This document shows, one piece after another, positions 23,849-32,074 of a stretch of 64,000 nt of DNA. Origin of the DNA: Leucobacter komagatae (GTDB taxonomy: Bacteria; Actinomycetota; Actinomycetes; Actinomycetales; Microbacteriaceae); assembly GCF_006716085.1 (NCBI RefSeq), contig NZ_VFON01000002.1:124001-188000 (forward strand). Reading direction: 5' to 3'. A program made the position numbers and the translations under genes. Every line of letters begins with the position of its first letter. Positions within the stretch are counted from its first letter, which is position 1. Below the pieces are notes generated by a model. The model was not told the origin of the DNA, ran no database searches, and saw only the letters and a list, made by a program, of their open reading frames with translations.

Positions 23849-26455
23849 TTACTCCGAGAGCTTCTCGATCGGTGCGAGCTTCACGAGCAACTTGCGTTCG
23901 CCAACGCTATCGAACGTGACGTGCGCGACGCGCTTCGTTCCGGCCCCCGTGACTGCATTCACGCGCCCCTCACCGTACTCGTCGTGGCGCACCCGATCCC
24001 CCATCGCAAGCTCGAGGTCTCCGTTATCGCGGATGCTCCCGACGATCGTGTTCGGGAAGCCGCCGCCGGCGGCCTGCGCTTCCTTCGCGAGCCGCTTGCG
24101 CTCGCGCCACTTATCGAGCGAGGACTGCATGTTGCCGCTCGCCGGCTCGGCGACCGCGGCCGAGCCGCTCCCGCCACCCGAGCCGAAAGACACCTGCGAA
24201 TCCCGGTTGCGAGCCCACGAGGCCCCTGAGGATCCGCCTGCGCCAGGCGCCCGGCCAGCGTTGAGCGCGCGCGACGCCGTGCCGCCACGGCCGGTCACCT
24301 CGCCCGGTGACTGGCGCCATTCGATGAGTGCTTCTGGGATCTCCTGGAGGAACCGTGATGGCATCGCGACGGCGACGTCACCGAAGGTCGCTCGCGTCGA
24401 CGCGAGCGTGATGTACAGCTTCTGCCGGGCCCGCGTGATCCCGACGTACATCAGCCTGCGCTCCTCGTTGATGCCGCCGAGTTCGTCGACCGACATCTGG
24501 TGCGGGATGAGCCCCTCTTCAACGCCGGTGATGAAGACGGCGGGGTACTCGAGGCCCTTCGCGGTGTGCAGCGTCATGAGCGACACCGTGCCGCTCTGGT
24601 CGTCGAGGTCGTCTGCCGCGGCGACGAGCGATACCTCGGTGAGGAACGCGAGGAGGCCAGCGCCGGGCTGCTGCGCGTCGAACTCTCGCGCAACCGCGAG
24701 GAGTTCCTCGAGGTTCTCGGCTCGCGCGTCGTCTTGCGGGTCGCGCTTCGCGCGCAGCTTCTCGATCATCTCGGTCGAGTCGAGGACGAGCTTCAGCACG
24801 TCTGCGACGGGCGCGGGCTTCTTTTGCGAGGCCTCAGCGGCCTCCGCGTCAGCTTCTTCCTCAACTGGGGGTAGCACGTCGGTTACGCCACCGCCAAGCG
24901 CCATCGCGGTGGCTCGCGCCAGCATGTCGGCGAGCTCGACTACCGTCGTGCGGATCTTCGGGCCGAGGGCAGGGATCTCTTCTGCCCGCTCCATCGCCTG
25001 ATGGAACGAGACGCCCTCGGCCTCTTGGAAGTTCGCGAGGTGCGCCTCAGCCATGGGCCCGACGCCGCGCTTCGGGGTGCCGAGCATGCGCGACCATGAG
25101 ATCGGGTCGAACGGGTTCGCGATAGTCGTGAGGTACGCCATCGCGTCCTTGATCTCGGCGCGGTCGTAGAACTTCGTGCCGCCGAGCACCCGGTACGGGA
25201 TCGCTGAGCGGATGAGCAGCTCCTCAAGCGCTCGGGTCTGCGAGTTCGTGCGGTAGAAGACGGCGATGTCGCCGTAGGCCATACCGTCGCGGTGCAGATC
25301 TTCGATTTCCTCGGCAACGAAGCGCGCTTCGTCGTGCTGCGAGTAGCCGGTAAACCCGACGATCTTGTCACCGTCGCCCTCCGCCGTCCACAGCTTCTTG
25401 TCTTGGCGGTCGAAGTTATTACCGATCACGGCATTCGCCGCGCTCAGGATGTTCTGCGTCGAGCGGTAGTTCTGCTCGAGCTTCACGACCTCGGCGCTCG
25501 AGAAGTCGCGCTCAAACTCGACGATGTTGCGAATGTCGGCCCCGCGGAACGCGTAGATGGACTGGTCGGAATCACCGACAACAGTGAGACTCGCGCCTGG
25601 GATACGGCCGAGCCCGTCGAGCTCGCGCTCTCGCACAGGCGGCACGAGCGTCGCGAGTTGCTCGGGCTCGACGCTCTTCGTGAGCTCGCGGATCAGCGAG
25701 TACTGCGCGTGGTTCGTATCTTGGTACTCGTCGACGAGGATGTGGCGGAACCTGCGCTTGTAGATCGCGGCGACGTCGGGATGCGCGCGGAACAGCTGCA
25801 CCGTCTGCCCGATGAGGTCGTCGAAGTCGAACGCGTTCGCGCGCTTCAGTTCTTGCTCGTAGGAGGTGAAGATCTCCGTGAAGATGCGTTCGCGCGGGTC
25901 AGACGCGTTCATCGTCGAGGCGTAGTCTGACGCGTCAGTGAGCTCGTTCTTCAGCTTCGAGATCTTGGCGCTCGTGTTCGCCGGCGTGAAGCCGTAGGTA
26001 TCTGCGTCGAGGTCTTTGATGATTCGCTTGAGAAGGGCCCGCGAGTCCGCAGAGTCGTAGATCGTGAAGCCTGAGACATACCCGAAGCGCTCGGCCTCGC
26101 GGCGCAGGATGCGCACGCACGCCGAGTGGAACGTCGACACCCACATCCCCTCGACACCCGTGCCGAGCAGCCCGCCGAGACGCTCACGCATCTCCGCCGC
26201 GGCTTTGTTCGTGAACGTGATCGCAAGGATCTGACTCGGCCACGCTTCCTTCTCCCGAATGAGATGGGCGATGCGATGCGTCAGCACGCGGGTCTTTCCC
26301 GACCCGGCGCCCGCGACAATCAGCAGGGCGGGGCCGCGAGCGACAACCGCGCGCCGCTGCTCGGGGTTCAATCCGTCAAGCAGCGGATCAACGCCATCCG
26401 AAGGCTGCGCGCTGGGAAGCCCTGCGCCGGGGTCAAGAAGCTCGAACTCACTCAT
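23849..26455 (-). CDS. pcrA: ATP-dependent DNA helicase PcrA/UvrD
   Basis: An 868-residue SF1A helicase acting 3'-5' in repair and replication. The Walker A AGAGSGKTRVLTHR is at about 46, then TFTNKAA (Ia), DEYQDTN (II), VVGDSDQSIYAFRGA (III), VKLEQNYRS (IV), TLHTAKGLEYPAVFITGVEEGLIPH (V) and YVGITRARQKLYIT (VI). The C-terminus carries a Tudor-like tail (MGDRVRHDEYGEGRVNAVTGAG) that in PcrA contacts RNA polymerase. Length is at the high end because of the linker near 735-800. TACACT lies 9 nt before the ATG with no ribosome binding site, so leaderless expression is likely. Confidence 0.97.
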   Translation of the reverse strand: MSEFELLDPGAGLPSAQPSDGVDPLLDGLNPEQRRAVVARGPALLIVAGAGSGKTRVLTHRIAHLIREKEAWPSQILAITFTNKAAAEMRERLGGLLGTGVEGMWVSTFHSACVRILRREAERFGYVSGFTIYDSADSRALLKRIIKDLDADTYGFTPANTSAKISKLKNELTDASDYASTMNASDPRERIFTEIFTSYEQELKRANAFDFDDLIGQTVQLFRAHPDVAAIYKRRFRHILVDEYQDTNHAQYSLIRELTKSVEPEQLATLVPPVRERELDGLGRIPGASLTVVGDSDQSIYAFRGADIRNIVEFERDFSSAEVVKLEQNYRSTQNILSAANAVIGNNFDRQDKKLWTAEGDGDKIVGFTGYSQHDEARFVAEEIEDLHRDGMAYGDIAVFYRTNSQTRALEELLIRSAIPYRVLGGTKFYDRAEIKDAMAYLTTIANPFDPISWSRMLGTPKRGVGPMAEAHLANFQEAEGVSFHQAMERAEEIPALGPKIRTTVVELADMLARATAMALGGGVTDVLPPVEEEADAEAAEASQKKPAPVADVLKLVLDSTEMIEKLRAKRDPQDDARAENLEELLAVAREFDAQQPGAGLLAFLTEVSLVAAADDLDDQSGTVSLMTLHTAKGLEYPAVFITGVEEGLIPHQMSVDELGGINEERRLMYVGITRARQKLYITLASTRATFGDVAVAMPSRFLQEIPEALIEWRQSPGEVTGRGGTASRALNAGRAPGAGGSSGASWARNRDSQVSFGSGGGSGSAAVAEPASGNMQSSLDKWRERKRLAKEAQAAGGGFPNTIVGSIRDNGDLELAMGDRVRHDEYGEGRVNAVTGAGTKRVAHVTFDSVGERKLLVKLAPIEKLSE

Positions 26456-26464
26456 CGTGTCTCT

Positions 26465-26470
26465 AGTGTA
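26465..26470 (-). promoter_or_regulatory. -10 box (TACACT) of pcrA, leaderless
   Basis: TACACT on the minus strand ends 9 nt before the ATG at 26455. No Shine-Dalgarno lies between. Confidence 0.4.
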
Positions 26471-26561
26471 GGCGGGGCCTCAGACGTTGCGCGTGTGAGC
26501 TCACCTCGATCCTCCCGTGACCGCGCTCCGCACGCCGCGCGCACAGGCGCGAGCAATGCGA

Positions 26562-26567
26562 GACAAT
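26562..26567 (+). promoter_or_regulatory. -10 box (GACAAT) of the asparaginase gene, leaderless
   Basis: GACAAT precedes the ATG at 26574 by 6 nt. The intervening GGGAGG touches the ATG and is too close to act as a Shine-Dalgarno. Confidence 0.4.
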
Positions 26568-26573
26568 GGGAGG

Positions 26574-27632
26574 ATGCGCAAGACACCGCCCGAGCTGCCA
26601 ACGATCCTCATCTTCGCCACAGGCGGCACCATCGGGATGCACGATGTCGGAAACGGTCTCGAACCCGATCCCGCTTTCCTCGAGATTCTCGAAGAGCGCG
26701 CAGACCGCGTGGCCTCGCGCTACGGGTATCGCGCTCGCGTGAACCAGCTGCAACCCGCCATTGACAGCGCGAACGCTGACGAGGAGACCGCACCCAAGAT
26801 CGCGCGTGCGCTCAAGGCGCGCGTGGGGGCGATGCGCGCGAGCGGTGTAGTCGTCACGCACGGCACAGACACGCTTGCGTACACGGCGTCGCGGCTCGCG
26901 TTCGAGCTCTCGGGGCTCGGCGTTCCCGTCGTCGTCACCGGGAGCCAGTTCGCCCATGGGGCACGCCCGACCGACGCGTTCGACAACCTGCAACTCGCGA
27001 TCCGCGCGGTCACGCAGGCAAGCCCGACAGCGCCCGTCGCGATTGCGTTCGGCGGCAAGATCCTCCCCGCGGTGCGAGCGACGAAGTCGGACGCGGAGGC
27101 ACTCTCGGCGTTCCGCGCAGAGCGCGACCTCGGTGTCGGGCCGCGCGGCCTGCCGGGGAGCCCTGAGGACGCGGCGCTCGTGCGAGCGGATCACGCGCGC
27201 GTGGTCTCAGTTCGGTTCACCCCGGGTGTTGCCGCCGTCGACCTCCTCGCGCTGGCATCGACCGGTGCCGCGGCCATGGTGCTCGAGTGCTACGGCGCGG
27301 GCAATGCGCCTATGACGAAGCCCGGAATGCGCGATGCCCTGCGCACCATCAGCGAGCAGATGCCCGTCGTCGCCATCACACAGTGCGCGCTTGGCAGCGT
27401 CGACACCGACCGCTACGCCGTCGGGCGCCAGATGGCTGCGGCTGGGGTAATCGCGGGGGCTGACCTCACGGTTGAGGCGGCAATCGCGAAGCTCGGGTAC
27501 TTGCTCGACAGGGGTTTCAGCGCCGAAGAGATCGCGCACCTTACTCCGATGAACCTCATTGGGGAATGCTCGGAGCCGTCGAGGCGGGCGACGTCAACGC
27601 GCGCCGCCGGGCGTGAGGATGCCTCCGCCTAG
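26574..27632 (+). CDS. L-asparaginase
   Basis: A 352-residue type I/II asparaginase converting asparagine to aspartate and ammonia. The first active-site motif is ILIFATGGTIG (about 10-20, nucleophile Thr), the second VVTHGTDTLAYTA (about 88-100). No signal peptide precedes the first motif, so it is probably cytoplasmic. I chose the ATG at 26574 because it places the first motif at the usual distance and because a -10-like GACAAT stands 6 nt before it; ATG at 26517 or 26556 would only add a basic N-terminal extension. The last 20 residues are a non-conserved basic tail. Confidence 0.88.
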   Translation: MRKTPPELPTILIFATGGTIGMHDVGNGLEPDPAFLEILEERADRVASRYGYRARVNQLQPAIDSANADEETAPKIARALKARVGAMRASGVVVTHGTDTLAYTASRLAFELSGLGVPVVVTGSQFAHGARPTDAFDNLQLAIRAVTQASPTAPVAIAFGGKILPAVRATKSDAEALSAFRAERDLGVGPRGLPGSPEDAALVRADHARVVSVRFTPGVAAVDLLALASTGAAAMVLECYGAGNAPMTKPGMRDALRTISEQMPVVAITQCALGSVDTDRYAVGRQMAAAGVIAGADLTVEAAIAKLGYLLDRGFSAEEIAHLTPMNLIGECSEPSRRATSTRAAGREDASA

Positions 27633-27667
27633 CCAATAGCGCCTGGCCCTTCCGCGCCGAGACCGTC

Positions 27668-27782
27668 GCCACCACCACAATCACTTCCACCACCACCGTT
27701 TCAACCCACCACCACAATTACCACTGCCACCACCACCACCACCACTGCCACCACCGCCACCACCGCCACCACCGCCACCACC
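27668..27782. repeat. CCA/CCG-type trinucleotide tract
   Basis: About 115 bp of near-perfect period-3 sequence built from CAC, ACC and GCC units, densest at 27721-27782. The complementary strand is a run of GGTGGT/GGCGGT blocks with G-quadruplex potential. It lies in the 328-nt gap 27633-27960, which holds no convincing gene. Confidence 0.85.
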
Positions 27783-27855
27783 TCAAATGCGCCAGTGCGT
27801 GCCCTTTTTGCTCAACAAAGGATGTGCACTCGAAAAAATGAGGTGTTTGGGGTGC

Positions 27856-27916
27856 GGGAGGTGCGTTGGGCGGCAGTGCGCTGGGTGGCGGCGGTGTGGG
27901 AGGTGCGTTGGGCGGC
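27856..27916. repeat. 19-bp direct repeat in a G-rich spacer
   Basis: The 19-bp block starting GGGAGGTGCG at 27856-27874 recurs perfectly at 27898-27916. The intervening sequence is also G-rich. It lies between the trinucleotide tract and the glycerophosphodiesterase stop. Confidence 0.85.
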
Positions 27917-27960
27917 GGACGAGCTGACGGTGCGCCGGCGGTGGGCCTGTGGCGCGGCCC

Positions 27961-29001
27961 CTATGCGCGGCGCGGCTCAGCTTCCCTGGCCGCGACACCG
28001 AGGTCGGGGTGGTCAACAAAGATGCCGTCAACTCCCGACGACAGGATGAGCGAGAACTCAGACTGCCAGTCGCCCCACTCCGCGCCGCTGAGCGAGGAGT
28101 GGAACCTCAGGTTCAGGTACCGGTTCTCCGGGCGCAGCGTCCAGGTGAACACGCGCAGCCCGCGCTCGTGCGCACGGTCGACAAGGTCAGCCGGCCCCGC
28201 CGCGAGCCCAATCGCGTTCGTACGGATGAGGCTGCCCTTGTCGACGCTGATGCCGTCGACGCGCGACCGGAGGAAGTCGAGCCCATCGTTGCTGCGGTAC
28301 CACTCGTAGCTGTTCGCTTTCCCACCCCGCAGGTCGGCATGAGCGACCTCGTCAGCGGGAGCCCCGAGCTGCTCGGCGAGAAACACATACGACGCGCGAA
28401 CCCCGGCCTGCCGAAGCCTCGTCAGCACGCCCAGTTCAAAGCACTCGATAATCAGGCGCTCGGGTCTGTTCGCCCAGCCCGTGAGACCCAGCTCGTCCTG
28501 AATCAGGGCGGCGATGTCAACACCGATCGAGCGGAAGTACTCGGCGTGCTTCACCTCGAGCACAACGGAAAGCTCCCGGCCCCCGCGTGTGCTCTCTTCG
28601 TCAATGATCTTGAAGACATCGCGCAGGCGCAGCATCGGCTCCTGCCCATCGTACGCGCGGTTGTCCGAGCGGATGCGCTTCAAGCGCTCGACGCACCGCA
28701 GTGTCTTGAGTTCTGCCCAGGTGAAGTCTTCGGTGAACCAGCCCGTCATTCGCACGCCGTCGACGGTCTTCGTTGTGCGCCGGGCTTTGAACTCCTTGCG
28801 CGAGGCAACGTCAGTCGTCCCAGAGATCTCGTTCTCGTGGCGCACCACCAGCACGCCGTCACGGGTCACCACAACGTCGGGCTCGACGGCGTCTGCACCC
28901 AGTTCACACGCGAGCCGGTACGACGACTCGGTGTGCTCAGGACGGTACCCCGGGGCGCCGCGGTGCCCGATCACGAGTGGCTGCGCCACGATTTCTGCCA
29001 T
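27961..29001 (-). CDS. glycerophosphodiester phosphodiesterase
   Basis: A 346-residue GDPD TIM-barrel enzyme that splits glycerophosphodiesters to glycerol 3-phosphate and an alcohol. Catalytic His-Arg is H13-R14 (IGHRGAPG), metal ligands E40 and D42 (VEPDVVVTRDG), and the second His is H55 (VVRHENEI). VVLEVKH near 160 supplies a further acidic ligand. No signal peptide, so cytoplasmic or membrane-associated. The ATG at 29001 is preferred to 29046: TAGGCT ends 7 nt before it, and family similarity starts right after it. Confidence 0.9.
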   Translation of the reverse strand: MAEIVAQPLVIGHRGAPGYRPEHTESSYRLACELGADAVEPDVVVTRDGVLVVRHENEISGTTDVASRKEFKARRTTKTVDGVRMTGWFTEDFTWAELKTLRCVERLKRIRSDNRAYDGQEPMLRLRDVFKIIDEESTRGGRELSVVLEVKHAEYFRSIGVDIAALIQDELGLTGWANRPERLIIECFELGVLTRLRQAGVRASYVFLAEQLGAPADEVAHADLRGGKANSYEWYRSNDGLDFLRSRVDGISVDKGSLIRTNAIGLAAGPADLVDRAHERGLRVFTWTLRPENRYLNLRFHSSLSGAEWGDWQSEFSLILSSGVDGIFVDHPDLGVAAREAEPRRA

Positions 29002-29008
29002 GCGTACA

Positions 29009-29014
29009 AGCCTA
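29009..29014 (-). promoter_or_regulatory. -10 box (TAGGCT) of the GDPD gene, leaderless
   Basis: TAGGCT on the minus strand ends 7 nt before the ATG at 29001. The same hexamer and spacing occur at the MFS gene near the window end. Confidence 0.45.
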
Positions 29015-29127
29015 GAGCCTCGCTCCTCACCGCCGTGAGCGAACACAGTGCACAGTCTCAGCCTGCTGTTGGCCGGAATCTATACACTGGAAACATTGCC
29101 CGAACACGCTTCGAAAGGTCCCAGCGC

Positions 29128-29946
29128 ATGAGCAATCCTGCCCTCAGCAACAACCCCGCATTGAACGGCAAGACCCTCACTGCGGAGGAACTGCACCGTA
29201 TCTACGATCAGCCGGCCGCCTCTACGAATCGGCCCGGCGTTGACGCCCCGCTCGATTCGGCAGTGAACCCGGGCCAGCCGCCCGTCATCACGCCGTCGGA
29301 TCGCCCGATGACCTACGAGAACACAATCTCGAAGACGGTGCTGCTGTTCGTCATTGTCCTCGCGCTTGGCGCGGTTGGCTGGATGATTCCGCAGCTGATG
29401 ATTCCGGGCGCAATCGCCGGTCTCGTGCTCGGGCTCGTGAACTCGTTCAAGAAGGAGCCGAGCGTTCCGCTCATCGTGCTCTACGCCGCAGCCCAGGGCC
29501 TCTTCCTTGGCGCCATCTCCGGCACCTTCGAGGCGCGCCTCCCGGGCATCGTTTCACAGGCCGTTATCGGCACGCTCGCCGTGTTCGGTGTGACTCTGCT
29601 ACTCTTCCGCAGCGGCAAGGTGCGCACCAGCCCCCGCCTCACCAAGATCGTTCTGATCGCAATGGCAGGCTACCTCGTGTTCTCGCTTGTGAACTTCGTC
29701 GTCATGATCACCGGCCTGAACACTGACCCGTGGGGTCTGCGCGGCGGCACCCTCGGCCTCATTATTGGTGGCCTCGCTGTCTTGCTCGCGGCGTACTCGC
29801 TCGTGATGGACTTCGAGCTCGTTCAAAACGGCGTGCAGAACCGCGTCCCCGAGAAGTGGGGCTGGTCGGCCGCCTTCGGCCTCACGGTCACGCTCGTGTG
29901 GCTGTACCTCGAGATCCTGCGCATCATCGCGATCTTCCGCGATTAG
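29128..29946 (+). CDS. Bax inhibitor-1 / YccA-family membrane protein
   Basis: A 272-residue protein. Residues 1 to about 65 are hydrophilic and Pro/Asn-rich. Seven predicted helices follow (from about 70 to 270), ending with DFELVQNGVQNRVPEKWGWSAAFGLTVTLVWLYLEILRIIAIF, the actinobacterial YccA signature with its conserved acidic pair. The family forms pH-sensitive channels in other bacteria; the physiological role here is unknown. AAAGG lies 10 nt before the ATG. TATACA at about 29083 may be the -10 box. Confidence 0.85.
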   Translation: MSNPALSNNPALNGKTLTAEELHRIYDQPAASTNRPGVDAPLDSAVNPGQPPVITPSDRPMTYENTISKTVLLFVIVLALGAVGWMIPQLMIPGAIAGLVLGLVNSFKKEPSVPLIVLYAAAQGLFLGAISGTFEARLPGIVSQAVIGTLAVFGVTLLLFRSGKVRTSPRLTKIVLIAMAGYLVFSLVNFVVMITGLNTDPWGLRGGTLGLIIGGLAVLLAAYSLVMDFELVQNGVQNRVPEKWGWSAAFGLTVTLVWLYLEILRIIAIFRD

Positions 29947-29979
29947 CTCGCCAGTCGGGCCTCGCAACCCGCTGCATTC

Positions 29980-30020
29980 GGTGGCCCGGAGTTCTACTCC
30001 GGGCCACCGTTCTGTTTCTC
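29980..30020 (+). terminator. terminator of the BI-1 gene
   Basis: GGTGGCCCGGAGT and CTCCGGGCCACC form a perfect 12-bp stem with a small loop (29980-30008), followed by GTTCTGTTTCT. Confidence 0.85.
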
Positions 30021-30087
30021 CTCGTTGTTCTCCCAGCGAGCGGACTATCCCGCCGCGCAGAATCCTGCACGATACCCTGATTCGATA

Positions 30088-30104
30088 CACGATATTGTGG
30101 ACAC
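30088..30104. promoter_or_regulatory. possible operator before the lactonase/AKR operon
   Basis: CACGATATTGTG (30088-30099) is a near-perfect inverted repeat, and the adjoining TTGTGGACAC (30095-30104) resembles a GntR/FadR-type half-site (TTGTNNACAA). No regulator gene is adjacent. Confidence 0.35.
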
Positions 30105-30145
30105 AGCGGCACCTAGAGCGAGCACACCCGCATGGAGGATCAACG

Positions 30146-31075
30146 ATGAGAATCGACGCACACCACCATCTGTGGGATCAGTCCGTGCGCCCACAGGGGT
30201 GGATGGATGAAGCCACCCAGGTGGCCATCGGAGGCCCCTACGCATTGCATGACTGGGCGGCCGCGGCAGAGCCGTCAGGCGTCACGCATGGCGTCTTCGT
30301 CCAGACTGTTCCCGACCCTGCGGAGACGCCTGAGGTACTTGCCCTCGCCGCCAAGGATCCCCGACTCGCGGCCGTCGTCGGCTGGGTCGATATCGACACC
30401 GACCCGCGCCCAGCCGGCGAGCAACTTGACGCCCTCTTGGCGGGGCCAGGTGGCGAGCGCCTCGCCGGGGTGCGCGTCGCCGCCGAGTACAGCCCCGATC
30501 CGAATTACCTCGATTCCCCACCGGTCCATGCCCTTGCAAGCGCCCTCACCGAGCGCGGCCTTGCCCTTGACCTCCTCCTCACCCCTGCGAATCTGGGTGC
30601 CGCTGAGCGCCTCGCATCCGCGAACGCAGGGACGCGGATGGTCATCAATCACCTCGCGAAACCAACCATGCGGGAGGTGGACTTTCGGACGTGGGCGGTC
30701 GACATCGCCGCATTTACCGGCCACGAGCACGTCGCGTGCAAACTCTCGGGGTTCCTCACGTTCGACGCGCTAAAGATGACCACGGCTCGCCTCGCACCAT
30801 ACGCGGACGTTGCGCTTGAGGCGTTCGGCCCGAAGCGCATGATGTTTGGCAGCGATTGGCCGGTCAGTGTGCTCGGCGGCGGCCACGGGGCCACCGTTTC
30901 AATCGTCGAGCAGGTCGTCGCGCCGCTCAGCGTGGGCGAGCAGGCAGCGATCTGGGCTGGCACGGCTAGCGTCTGGTACCGCGGACTCGCAGCCACTGTT
31001 GGCAGCTCACAGCCAACAGCCACTCCACCCCCGCTCGCGGACCCAGGCCGCACCAGCACGCAAAGGATCTCATGA
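30146..31075 (+). CDS. amidohydrolase-family lactonase (fuconolactonase-like)
   Basis: A 309-residue COG3618-type amidohydrolase. Metal-binding HHH(L)W is at residues 6-9 (RIDAHHHLWD), then GWVDID, MVINHLAKP with the conserved His (about 172), CKLSGF (about 200) and MFGSDWPV (about 232). Characterised relatives open L-fucono- or L-rhamnono-lactones. The last 25 residues are Pro/Thr-rich and not conserved. GGAGG lies 7 nt before the ATG. Its stop overlaps the aldo/keto reductase start by 4 nt, so the two form a dehydrogenase-lactonase pair. Confidence 0.85.
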   Translation: MRIDAHHHLWDQSVRPQGWMDEATQVAIGGPYALHDWAAAAEPSGVTHGVFVQTVPDPAETPEVLALAAKDPRLAAVVGWVDIDTDPRPAGEQLDALLAGPGGERLAGVRVAAEYSPDPNYLDSPPVHALASALTERGLALDLLLTPANLGAAERLASANAGTRMVINHLAKPTMREVDFRTWAVDIAAFTGHEHVACKLSGFLTFDALKMTTARLAPYADVALEAFGPKRMMFGSDWPVSVLGGGHGATVSIVEQVVAPLSVGEQAAIWAGTASVWYRGLAATVGSSQPTATPPPLADPGRTSTQRIS

Positions 31076-32061
31076 ACACCGCCATCCCTCGCAGGAGAAC
31101 CCGCACCGGCCTGGGGCTCACCGAGCTCGGTCTCGGTGGAGCCCAGTTCGGCAACCTGTACCGAGCAATGCCTGATTCGACCGTCGACGAGATCGTCGAT
31201 GCGGCGTGGTCCGCGGGGATCCGGTTCTTTGATACTGCCCCGCACTACGGCCTTGGGCTCTCCGAGGAACGCCTCGGTGCCGCGCTGCGTCGCTACCCGC
31301 GAGACGAGTACGTGGTGTCCACAAAAGTCGGCCGCCTCATTCGTCCAAATCCCGGCGGCATCGGGGATGACACCGAGGGGTTCGCGGTTCCTGCGACGAA
31401 GCGACGCGCCCTCGATTACAGCGCCTCAGGCACGTTCGCCTCGATCGAGGAGAGCCTCGAACGTCTCGGCCTTGACCGCATCGACATCGCGTTCATCCAC
31501 GACCCCGACGAGCATTGGGAGGAGGCGATCTCAGGCGCCGTCCCCGCCCTCCAACGACTCCGAGAGGAGGGGACGCTCACGAGCTTCGGCGCTGGCATGA
31601 ACCAGTCAGCGATGCTCGCACGCTTCATCACCGAGGGGGACGCAGACGTTGTGATGGTTGCCGGGCGGTTCACACTACTCGAGCAGGGTTCGCTCTCCGA
31701 CCTCTTCCCCGCGGCGCGGGCGGCAGACGCCTCGGTCGTGGTGGCAGGCGTCTACAACTCTGGTCTACTCGCGACGCCTCGCCCGGCCTCCGACGCGCAG
31801 TACAACTACGCGGACGCGCCTGCCGAGCTTGTTGCTCGCACGAACGCGCTCGCTGACGTCTGCGAACGCTACGGCGTCACGCTGCCAGACGCTGCGCTGG
31901 CATTCGCGCTCCGGCAACCGGGCGTTGCCTCGGTCGTCGTCGGTGCGTCGCGTTCAACGCATATCCCCGACACGTCCGCGCGGTACGAGACCGCCGTTCC
32001 TGACGCGCTCTGGCAAGACCTCGTGTCGAGTGGGCTCATCGACGAGCGCGCGTTTGGCTAG
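31072..32061 (+). CDS. aldo/keto reductase (aldose 1-dehydrogenase-like)
   Basis: A 329-residue AKR. The catalytic tetrad is visible as D54, Y59, K85 and H143 (FFDTAPHYG, VVSTKVG, AFIHDPDE). The family with L-fucose dehydrogenase / D-threo-aldose 1-dehydrogenase shares the GTAPLGNLY-type start (GLGGAQFGNLY) and the VAGVYNSGLLATPRP segment. It probably oxidises an aldose to its lactone, which the preceding lactonase would open. The ATGA overlap supports the same pathway. L-fucose or D-arabinose is the best guess for substrate; not proven. No transporter is adjacent. Confidence 0.87.
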   Translation: MNTAIPRRRTRTGLGLTELGLGGAQFGNLYRAMPDSTVDEIVDAAWSAGIRFFDTAPHYGLGLSEERLGAALRRYPRDEYVVSTKVGRLIRPNPGGIGDDTEGFAVPATKRRALDYSASGTFASIEESLERLGLDRIDIAFIHDPDEHWEEAISGAVPALQRLREEGTLTSFGAGMNQSAMLARFITEGDADVVMVAGRFTLLEQGSLSDLFPAARAADASVVVAGVYNSGLLATPRPASDAQYNYADAPAELVARTNALADVCERYGVTLPDAALAFALRQPGVASVVVGASRSTHIPDTSARYETAVPDALWQDLVSSGLIDERAFG

Positions 32062-32074
32062 CACGCCCTCGGCG

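Noticed and set aside
27783..28031. 82-codon minus-strand frame rich in His, Pro and Arg
   Set aside because: It is made from the G-rich repeats and overlaps the phosphodiesterase end; it has no ribosome binding site or motif.
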